From NCBI GenBank assembly GCA_021793515.1, contig JAJYSP010000027.1, forward strand, positions 1 through 33,329: a stretch of 33,329 nucleotides of DNA. Direction: 5' to 3'. The position numbers and the translations under genes are program-made. Origin of the DNA: Actinomycetes bacterium (GTDB lineage: Bacteria; Actinomycetota; Acidimicrobiia; Acidimicrobiales; RAAP-2). The notes beneath the pieces were generated by a model. It worked only from the letters and a program-made list of their open reading frames with translations, was not told the origin of the DNA and ran no database searches. Below, piece after piece: positions 24,440 to 31,568 of this stretch (the stretch's first letter is position 1; each line of letters opens with the position of its first letter).

Positions 24440-25500
24440 GGCTCCTCCGTTGGCAGTGACACGAGTGGCCCACCCGTGCCCGAGCGGGGGGACGCCACCG
24501 CGTGTCCCAGTCGAGCGCGGATCCGGGTGCCCAGAGCCTGGAAGGCCCGCTCCGGGAAGAGGCCGCGCGGCCGCACGACCATCAAGATCACGAGCAGCAC
24601 GCCGAATACCAGCAGACGGGCCTGGGCGAAGGAGCGGAAGACCTCGGGGAAGATCTCGACGACGGCTGCGCCGAACATGACGCCCCAGATGCTGCCGAGC
24701 CCGCCGATCGCCACGGCCATGACGATGAGTAACGACTCGCTGAACCCGAAACTCGCCGGCGAGATCGCCGTCAGCGCCGGTGCGTAGAGCGACCCGGTGA
24801 TCGACCCGAGCACCGCGCCGAACATGTACGCGTAGAGCTTGTAGTGGTTCGTGTTGATGCCCATCGCCTTGGCGGCGTCTTCGTCCTCGCGGATGCACAG
24901 CCACGCTCGGCCCAGTCGTGAACCGCGCAGTCGAGTCGAGAACAGGGCGAAGATAATAACCAGCACTAAAAACACGTAGTAGTAGCCCGTGTTGCTGGCC
25001 ACGACGACGCTGCCGATGGTGAGCGCCGGGATCGCGTAGATGCCCGTCGGACCGCCGGTCTGGTTGAGGTTGATCGCGATCGTCTGGATGATCTCACCGA
25101 AGCCCAGCGTCACGACCGCGAGGTAGTCACTGCGCAGGCGCAGCGTCGGGAAGCCGATGATGAGCGCACAGATCACCGCGATCAGCACGCCGGGGCCGAT
25201 CGACGCCAGTATCGACCAGTGTTCCTTGGTTGAGAGGATGCCGGTGGTGTACGCGCCGATGGCGAAGAACGCCGCGAAACCGAGGTCGAGCATGCCGGCG
25301 TAGCCGACGACGATGTTGAGCCCGAGCGCGAGGCACATCAGCATCTCGGCCTGGAACGCGACGCCCAGGTAGTACTGGTTCTGGGTCATCTGGGGCACGA
25401 GTGCCGCCGCCACGACGAGCGCGATCACCAGTCCGGCGCGCGTGACCCGGAACCCGTCAACCCTCGTGCGACCCGACCGGACCGCGGTCTCAGTGGCCAT
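24436..25500 (-). CDS. livM: ABC transporter permease, LivM-type
   Basis: A 354-residue inner-membrane permease with about eight to ten hydrophobic segments, starting with VTRAGLVIALVVAAALV. It contains GYAGMLDLGFAAFFAIGAYT and GSRLGRAWLCIREDEDAAKAMGIN (the cytoplasmic EAA-like loop that meets the ATPases), then GGLGSIWGVMFGAAVV. The charged C-terminal tail is not conserved in the family. It starts six bases after the livH stop and overlaps livG by four bases. Confidence 0.93.
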   Translation of the reverse strand: MATETAVRSGRTRVDGFRVTRAGLVIALVVAAALVPQMTQNQYYLGVAFQAEMLMCLALGLNIVVGYAGMLDLGFAAFFAIGAYTTGILSTKEHWSILASIGPGVLIAVICALIIGFPTLRLRSDYLAVVTLGFGEIIQTIAINLNQTGGPTGIYAIPALTIGSVVVASNTGYYYVFLVLVIIFALFSTRLRGSRLGRAWLCIREDEDAAKAMGINTNHYKLYAYMFGAVLGSITGSLYAPALTAISPASFGFSESLLIVMAVAIGGLGSIWGVMFGAAVVEIFPEVFRSFAQARLLVFGVLLVILMVVRPRGLFPERAFQALGTRIRARLGHAVASPRSGTGGPLVSLPTEEP

Positions 25501-25506
25501 CGTGGG

Positions 25507-26415
25507 TCACATCCTCCTCGCGACCCGCTCACCGAGCAAGCCGGTGGGCCGGAACCACAGCATGAGGACCAGCGCGCCGAAGGCGACCACGATGGCCCAC
25601 TCGGCGCCGAAGATGCCCGTGCCGATCGACTGGACGATACCGAGGATGAGTCCACCCAGTACTGCGCCACCGATGTTGCCGATGCCACCGAGCACGGCCG
25701 CCGTGAAGGCCTCGAGGCCCACGGTGAAACCCATCAGGTAGTTGATCTGCCCGTAGTACACGCCCGTCATCACCGCCGCCGCGCCGGCGAGGGCGCCGCC
25801 GATGAAGAAGACGATCGCGATCACTAGGTCGACGTTGATGCCCATCAGTACCGCGGCGATCCGGTCCTCGGACACCGCGCGCATCGCCTTGCCGAGCAGG
25901 GTGCGGCCCACGAGGAAGTAGACGCCGAGGGCGAGTAGACCCGAGACGAGCACGATGATCAACTGGGCCCAGGTGTAGTGGTTCGACCCGAGGTTGAACC
26001 CACTCGGCGGCGTGGTCACGGGGAAGACGAGGTAGGTCGCGCCCCACTGGGGGGTGACCAGGACGCCGTTCTCGAGCACCTGGGAGAGGCCGATGGCGGC
26101 GATCATGAGGCTGAGGATGGCGGCGCGGCGCATGGGACGGTACACCAACTGGTTCGCGAGCATCGCGAGCCCGCCGGTGATCACCATCACGACGACCCCC
26201 ACCCAGAGCACGGTCAACCACTGGCCGTGACTATTGCCGACGGCCACCGCGCCGAGGATGGTGTAGCTCACGAAGGCGGCGACCATGTAGAAGTCGCCGT
26301 GGGCGAAGTTGATCAGGCGAAGGATGCCGTAGACCATGCTGTAGCCGAGCGCCACCAGGCCGAAGAACGCGCCGAGGAAGATCCCGTTGCCTATTTCATT
26401 GAGTAGCAGAGACAC
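25507..26415 (-). CDS. livH: ABC transporter permease, LivH-type
   Basis: A 302-residue inner-membrane permease. Typical blocks: LNEIGNGIFLGAFFGLVALGYSMVYG, LINFAHGDFYMVAAF, GKAMRAVSEDRIAAVLMGIN and FTVGLEAFTAAVLGGIGN. The GTG at 26415, with AAGGGGA upstream, is the start; the open frame to 26478 passes through the hairpin between livK and livH and its extra residues are not family-like. It pairs with LivM to form the channel. Confidence 0.93.
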   Translation of the reverse strand: MSLLLNEIGNGIFLGAFFGLVALGYSMVYGILRLINFAHGDFYMVAAFVSYTILGAVAVGNSHGQWLTVLWVGVVVMVITGGLAMLANQLVYRPMRRAAILSLMIAAIGLSQVLENGVLVTPQWGATYLVFPVTTPPSGFNLGSNHYTWAQLIIVLVSGLLALGVYFLVGRTLLGKAMRAVSEDRIAAVLMGINVDLVIAIVFFIGGALAGAAAVMTGVYYGQINYLMGFTVGLEAFTAAVLGGIGNIGGAVLGGLILGIVQSIGTGIFGAEWAIVVAFGALVLMLWFRPTGLLGERVARRM

Positions 26416-26458
26416 TGGATCCCCTTGGTCACGGTTGAGACGATGCTGTCGTTGAACC

Positions 26459-26520
26459 ATCGGCACCGGGCCCGTCACCCCGGGTCAGACGACCCTCGGG
26501 GCGACGGGCCCGGTGCCGAT
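26459..26520 (-). terminator. Long GC-rich hairpin between livK and livH (attenuator or mRNA stabiliser)
   Basis: ATCGGCACCGGGCCCGTC (26459-26476) and GACGGGCCCGGTGCCGAT (26503-26520) are a perfect 18-bp stem. Inside, CCCCGGGTC and GACCCTCGGGG continue pairing with a small bulge and an AGAC loop, so almost the whole 62 nt folds. It starts eight bases after the livK stop. No T-tract follows. Likely role: partial termination or 3'-end protection, giving more binding protein than permease. Confidence 0.8.
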
Positions 26521-26527
26521 CACATCC

Positions 26528-27730
26528 TTAAAGCTTTGGCTGTGGCTTAGCCAGGGTGTACTGGCCGTTGACGACCTCCAACAAGTCCATCACCGCGCCG
26601 AGGCGGTTGCCAGTCTTGTCGAAGGACACCTTGCCGGTCAGACCGTTGAAGTGCAGCGTGCGAAGCCCGGCGATGACGCGTGCCGGCTTGATCGAGTGCA
26701 CGTGCCTGGCCGCGAGGACGAGCGCCGTGATGGCGTCGTACCCGAAGGTCGAGTACGGACCGGGCGCCGACTTGAACTGCTTGTGGTAGGCGGCGTTGAA
26801 CAAGTGGTCCGCGCGCGAGTTGAGCACGTTGCCCACGCCCGAAGCCAGCGCGGCGATCGTCGCGTAGGTCCCGTTCGCGGCCTGCCCCGCACCTGAGATG
26901 TACGTCGCGTCAACCGACCCGTCAGCCACGACGAACTTCGCCGTGCCGTTGGGTCCGATCACGTTCGCGGCGTTCAGCTGGGTCGCGAACTGCGCGGCCT
27001 GGGAGAAGTAGCCCGACCAATAGATCCCGGTCGCACCCGAACTCTTGATCTGTGAGATCACCGCCGAGAAGTCGTTGCTGGTCGCGGGAATCGACTGGAC
27101 GCCTCCGGCGACGACCGTGCCGCCGTCCTTCGTGATGTCCTGTGCCGCTGCGTTGGCGATGGCAACACCGAAGGACGACTGGTCATCGATGATGAACACC
27201 TTCTTGATGCCCTGCTGCTTGAAGAACGCCGCGGCCTCGGCACCGTCACCGGAACCCGACGGGTCGATCAGGAAGACGTTCTTGTAGCCGCCCGTGGTCA
27301 ACTCGGGGCTGTTCGCCGCGGGCATCACGTACGGGATCCCCGCTCGCGCGATGATGGGCTCGACGGGTAGCGTCGCGCCCGAGCAGTAGCCCCCGACGAT
27401 CGCCTGGACGTTCTCGGAAACGAGTTTGTTCGCGGCGTTCACCGCGGTCCCGGCGTCACAGGCGTCGTCCTGCTCCAGCAACTTGATGGGGTGTCCGAGG
27501 ACACCACCGTGCTTGTTCACCTGTTGGGCCGCCATCAACTCGGCGTTGAAGATCTGCGTCCCCGCTTGGGCCTCCGCACCGGTCATGGGCATTGGTACAC
27601 CGACCAGATACGGCGACAGCTTCTTGGCCGCCGATGCCGGACCGCTCGCGGCTCCCGCCACGACGGTGAGCATGGTGGCAACGAGCAGACCTGAGGTCAG
27701 GACCCGCGCCTTGAAATTAGTTTTGATCAC
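26528..27730 (-). CDS. livK: ABC transporter substrate-binding protein, LivK-type
   Basis: A 400-residue periplasmic-binding-protein type I protein (Leu/Ile/Val-binding family, bilobal). It has an N-terminal signal peptide with basic start, hydrophobic core GLLVATMLTVVAGA and an ASA-AKK type cleavage site. No Cys stands at the cleavage site, so it is not an obvious lipoprotein. Mature blocks include VGVPMPMTGAEAQAGTQ, LLEQDDACDAGTAVNAANKL, VQAIVGGYCSGATLPVEPI, GIPYVMPAANSPEL and FTYGYDA-like TFGYDAITALVLAA. GTG 27730 with GGGGGGAAA upstream is the start; the longer frame adds residues before the signal peptide. First gene of the long minus-strand unit; ligand inferred to be hydroxyproline or proline. 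Confidence 0.93.
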   Translation of the reverse strand: MIKTNFKARVLTSGLLVATMLTVVAGAASGPASAAKKLSPYLVGVPMPMTGAEAQAGTQIFNAELMAAQQVNKHGGVLGHPIKLLEQDDACDAGTAVNAANKLVSENVQAIVGGYCSGATLPVEPIIARAGIPYVMPAANSPELTTGGYKNVFLIDPSGSGDGAEAAAFFKQQGIKKVFIIDDQSSFGVAIANAAAQDITKDGGTVVAGGVQSIPATSNDFSAVISQIKSSGATGIYWSGYFSQAAQFATQLNAANVIGPNGTAKFVVADGSVDATYISGAGQAANGTYATIAALASGVGNVLNSRADHLFNAAYHKQFKSAPGPYSTFGYDAITALVLAARHVHSIKPARVIAGLRTLHFNGLTGKVSFDKTGNRLGAVMDLLEVVNGQYTLAKPQPKL

Positions 27731-27848
27731 ACTTTCCCCCCTGATTGACAGACTTCGTTTGATGAAGCACTTCGGTGAACAAACCCGACGTCGCGAGTAA
27801 CATACCACAGCGACTTTCGACCGCCACGTCGCCTTGGAATATTTCACA

Positions 27849-27862
27849 TATCACATGTTGGA
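27849..27862. promoter_or_regulatory. Candidate GntR operator upstream of livK
   Basis: TATCACATGTTGGA matches TATAACATGTTACA (22150-22163) at 11 of 14 positions and keeps the ACATGTT core. A second related element, GTAACATACCACA, is at 27797-27809, nearer livK and overlapping a possible -10 on the minus strand. Both lie in an AT-richer stretch between livK and the divergent DinB-like gene. Confidence 0.35.
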
Positions 27863-28003
27863 GACCAGTCAACCGACTTCTGCTCACTGTTCAACCTGTT
27901 GACGTGGACTTTTCAATTGGTGTCGCGCCGACGCCGCACCGACCACGCGCTCGATACATCAAGTCACCGACACGACGTGACGCCAGGGCGGCAGGCTGGG
28001 GAC

Positions 28004-28540
28004 ATGCACACCGACGAGCACGGCCGACACGAGCCGCCAGCAACCGGCGAGGAGACAGCGATGCTCCTCGCTTTCCTCGACTACCACCGCCAGACCTTCA
28101 TGTGGAAGTGTCGCGGCCTCGACGCGCGTGCGCTCGACACGCGCACCGCGGCCTCGACGATGACCCTCGGCGGGATGATGAAACACCTCGCCCTCGTCGA
28201 GGACGCCTGGTTCTCGCGTTCGTTGTTCGGTCACGACCGCGCCGCCCCGTGGGACGCCGTCGACTGGCGCGCTGATCCCGATTGGGAGTGGCGCACCGCC
28301 GCCGAGGACAGCCCTGACGACTTGGTCGTCCTGTGGGAGACCGCCGTCGCGCGTTCGAGGCAACTCGTTAACGAGGCGATTGCCGACGGCGGGCTCGACC
28401 GGCTCGCGCTTCGCCCGTGGCCCGACGGTCGCACACCGAGCCTGCGATGGATCCTGTTGCACATGCTCGAGGAGTACGCCCGACACAACGGCCACGCCGA
28501 CCTCTTGCGCGAAGCGATCGACGGCGAGACCGGCGAATAG
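28004..28540 (+). CDS. DinB-like (DUF664/YfiT superfamily) putative metal-dependent protein
   Basis: A 178-residue four-helix-bundle protein. The presumed metal ligands are visible: H61 in MMKHLALVEDAWF, and H161 and H164 in EEYARHNGHADLL. The mid-section DWRADPDWEWR and the RWILLHMLEEYARHNGHADL block are typical of the actinobacterial DUF664 group, some members of which act as thiol-dependent S-transferases for mycothiol or bacillithiol. Substrate unknown. ATG 28004 (after CTGGGGAC) is preferred to the longer frame from 27899. It diverges from livK and converges on the UPF0182 gene; no link to hydroxyproline metabolism is evident. Confidence 0.85.
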   Translation: MHTDEHGRHEPPATGEETAMLLAFLDYHRQTFMWKCRGLDARALDTRTAASTMTLGGMMKHLALVEDAWFSRSLFGHDRAAPWDAVDWRADPDWEWRTAAEDSPDDLVVLWETAVARSRQLVNEAIADGGLDRLALRPWPDGRTPSLRWILLHMLEEYARHNGHADLLREAIDGETGE

Positions 28541-28632
28541 CCGACGCGGTCTACGAACACGCGACCCCCACGGCGCAATGCGCGGGGACGACTCACCGCG
28601 CACAGTGACCGATGGTCGGTCGACGCCGTCGC

Positions 28633-31548
28633 TCAGCCGGCGGGCTTGGTCCCGGCGAGCGCCTTCTGGGCGAGTTGGAGTTGGCGGTACATGGCGTCGA
28701 CGTCGTTCTGGTACCGTCCGAGATCCCCCGCGCCGAGTGCCGTCTGGGCGGCGGCGTAGTCGGCCGATGCCTGTTGCATGTAGTACGCGGCGCTCTGGCC
28801 GGACTTGCTCGTACTCGACCCGGAACCACCGGTCGAAGGTGTCGTGATCGGCGCGGCACCGGCGACCACGTGCCCGAGCACGGCGGCGAGCGCCTCGTTC
28901 AACGTCGGCTTGATGCTGACCTGCTGGTTGAAGACCGCGATGACGTACTTCAACTGGGGCATCGAGTTGGAGGTACTCGAGACGTAGAGGGGCCGGATGT
29001 AGAGCACGCTCTGGTCGAGGGGAACCATCAGGTTGTTGCCGAGCAGGACCTGGGAGCCGTGCTGGTCGAGCAGCGTGATCGTCGAGCTGACCGTCGAGTT
29101 CTGCTGGATCTCGGAGTCGGCCTGGACCGGACCAGTCACGAGCGAGCCGCGCGGCGTCTCATAGACGTAGAGATGGCCGTAGTTGGACGGATTGCTCGTG
29201 GCCATCATGAAGGCACTCAGCCCGAGCACGGTCGAAGAGTTGCCCGCCGGCACGAAGGCGACGGACTCGAGCAGCTGCTGGTGGCCGGTGCCCGGGAGTG
29301 AGCCCACCTGGAAGATCGGACTCATCGGCGAGAGTGAGGACGCCACGATGTTGCCCGCGGCGTCGGTCACCTGGGTCTGGGCGAGTGACTGACTCGGCGT
29401 GCCCTCACCCGTCGTCGGCGACACCGTCCAGCCGTCCGAGGCGGTGTAGAACGCATTGGCGTTGGTGATGTGGTAACTGCCGAGCACGGCCGCCTGCACC
29501 GAGAAGATGTCCGAGGGGTAGCGCAGGTGGCTTCTGATCTCGGGGGGCATCGAGGACATCGGCTGGAACATCGTCGGGAAAGCGGCTCGATAGGCCTGGA
29601 GGATCGGGTCGGCGGGGTCGGCCGCGTAGAAGGTCATCTTGCCCGTGTAGGCGTTGATGACCACCTTGACCGAGTTGCGAACGTAGTTAAAGCTCGCGGG
29701 TAGTCCACCCACGTTCACGTTCAGGCTCGAGGCGTTCTGGCTGTAGGGGTACTGGTCGGTCGTCGTGTAGCCGTCGAGCACGTACTGCACGGAGCCGTCG
29801 GCGATCACCGCGTAGGGGTGTGAGTCAAAGGAGAGGAAGGGCGCCGCTTTCTGGGCCATCGCGAGCACGTCGCGCACGAAGAGCACGCGACTCTTGGGGG
29901 TGATCTGGTTCGAGATCAGCAAGTTGAAGTCATTCAGCCGAAGCGCGAAGGCGGCCCGGCTGAGAAAGCCGCCCACCGCTACCCCACCGGTGCTCGCGTA
30001 GTGGGTCTCGACGGGCTGGCCGGCGTTCTTACCCTGGAGCACCTGGTAGTCGACCTCGGGCTGCTTGGTGTTGGCGACGACCCAGCCCGGGTCGTTGATG
30101 CCGAAGTAGATATCGGGCTTGGTCAGTACCGGCATGCCACCCGTCGAGGTCGGTGGCACGTTGGACACAGCCAGGTTCGGGTTTCCCGTCGCGTAGTCGA
30201 CCGAGTTGGCGATCACCACGGCCGCCCCGATGCCGTGCGTGTACTGCAGGTGCAGGTTGACCCAGCTGGGCGACGGCAGGTTCGAGGGGTTGAGCTGACG
30301 CGCCCCGATCAGCACCGGCGTGAGCTTGCCGTTGATGAAGTACCGGTCGACGGCGAGCGTCGTGAAGGTGTAATACGAGCGGATCGACTGACGCTTGCGC
30401 ACCGTGGCGAGCGCGATGTTGTTCGCCGGGTCCCAGAGACGGATGTTCTCGAGGGTCGGCGTGGCCGCGGCCACCTGGGCGCCGCTGATGGTGGTCGAAC
30501 CGGCGAAGGAGTCGTAGGTGACGTGGTCCAACCCGTAGGCCGCCCGCGTGGCCACGATGTTTCGTTGGATGTAGGGTCCCTCGAGCGACCCCTGGGCCGG
30601 GGCGACCTTCACCGCCTGCAGGATCGTCGGGTACAGCACACCGATGACCAGCGCGACGAACATCCAGAGGCCCACCGCCACGACGGGCAGCGACCAGCCC
30701 CGCGAGCGGACGTTGGCGAGCAAGATGGCCGTTGCCGCGAGTGACAAGTAGAAGAGGATGGTCAGCGCGGGCATGCGCGCGTGCACGTCGGTGTAGCCCG
30801 CGCCCGCGACGTAGCCGTTGGTCGAGTTGACGAGCTCCCACTTGGCGAACACGTACCCGACGGCCTTCAAGAGCGCGATCGCGGCACCGATGACCGAGAG
30901 GTGCGCCTTTACCCGGGGGTCCACGCGCGGCGAGACCCGCACGGCGCGGATGCCGCCGTTGAGGTAGTGGAAGCCCGCGGTCACGATCAACACCACGACG
31001 AGGGCCACTAACAACCAGGTGACGATGAACTCGAGGAACGGCAGGGTGAAGACGTAGAAGCTGATGTCCTTATGGAAGAGCGGGTCGACGACGTGGAAGG
31101 GCTGGCGGTGCACGAAGAGCAGGTACTTCTGCCACTCGCCGGTCGCGTTCAATCCCGCGATGATGCCCATGACCGCCGCCACCAGGGCGTAGATGCGAGC
31201 CGCGCGTGGACGCACCGCGTTTTGGAACCGACGGACGATCTCGTCCTCGGGCTCGAACGTGAGGTCGCGGGCCCCGAACCGATCCGCGAGCAGCAAGTTA
31301 CCCCAGAGCAGGCCGAAGAAGATGACCCCGAAGACGACCGCGAGGCCGACCTTGAGTGCGAACAGCGTCGTGAACACGCTGCCCAGTCCCACCGAGGAGA
31401 ACCACATCTGATCGGTCCACAGCACCGCGACGCTGCGCAGCGAAATGAAGCCGATGAACACGATCGCTACGAGTAGGCCGATCCAGAAGCGACGTGAGAA
31501 GCGTCCGAGACGACGGGGACGTGGCGAGACGTCGGTGGGGCTACGCAC
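28633..31548 (-). CDS. UPF0182 family membrane protein
   Basis: A 971-residue integral membrane protein of the UPF0182 (COG1615) family, widespread in actinobacteria and without an established function. The N-terminal third has about seven hydrophobic segments (first RFWIGLLVAIVFIGFISL, then ALKVGLAVVFGVIFFGLLWG and others up to about residue 310). A large extracytoplasmic part follows with family blocks QRNIVATRAAYGLDHV, YTHGIGAAV, RSHLRYPSDIF and VPLDQSVLYIRPLYV. The end is a Gly/Ser linker (GGSGSSTSKSGQ) and a short helical tail. The GTG start lies 20 bp after the stop of the DivIVA-like gene, so the two are probably co-transcribed. Length is normal for the family. Confidence 0.93.
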   Translation of the reverse strand: MRSPTDVSPRPRRLGRFSRRFWIGLLVAIVFIGFISLRSVAVLWTDQMWFSSVGLGSVFTTLFALKVGLAVVFGVIFFGLLWGNLLLADRFGARDLTFEPEDEIVRRFQNAVRPRAARIYALVAAVMGIIAGLNATGEWQKYLLFVHRQPFHVVDPLFHKDISFYVFTLPFLEFIVTWLLVALVVVLIVTAGFHYLNGGIRAVRVSPRVDPRVKAHLSVIGAAIALLKAVGYVFAKWELVNSTNGYVAGAGYTDVHARMPALTILFYLSLAATAILLANVRSRGWSLPVVAVGLWMFVALVIGVLYPTILQAVKVAPAQGSLEGPYIQRNIVATRAAYGLDHVTYDSFAGSTTISGAQVAAATPTLENIRLWDPANNIALATVRKRQSIRSYYTFTTLAVDRYFINGKLTPVLIGARQLNPSNLPSPSWVNLHLQYTHGIGAAVVIANSVDYATGNPNLAVSNVPPTSTGGMPVLTKPDIYFGINDPGWVVANTKQPEVDYQVLQGKNAGQPVETHYASTGGVAVGGFLSRAAFALRLNDFNLLISNQITPKSRVLFVRDVLAMAQKAAPFLSFDSHPYAVIADGSVQYVLDGYTTTDQYPYSQNASSLNVNVGGLPASFNYVRNSVKVVINAYTGKMTFYAADPADPILQAYRAAFPTMFQPMSSMPPEIRSHLRYPSDIFSVQAAVLGSYHITNANAFYTASDGWTVSPTTGEGTPSQSLAQTQVTDAAGNIVASSLSPMSPIFQVGSLPGTGHQQLLESVAFVPAGNSSTVLGLSAFMMATSNPSNYGHLYVYETPRGSLVTGPVQADSEIQQNSTVSSTITLLDQHGSQVLLGNNLMVPLDQSVLYIRPLYVSSTSNSMPQLKYVIAVFNQQVSIKPTLNEALAAVLGHVVAGAAPITTPSTGGSGSSTSKSGQSAAYYMQQASADYAAAQTALGAGDLGRYQNDVDAMYRQLQLAQKALAGTKPAG

Positions 31549-31568
31549 GCTGCGAGCCTAGGCCGATT

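Noticed and set aside
23672-24904. Extended livG frame of 410 codons suggesting a fusion protein
   Set aside because: The extra N-terminal residues are a shifted reading of livM; the GTG at 24439 has an excellent ribosome site and overlaps the livM stop in the usual way.
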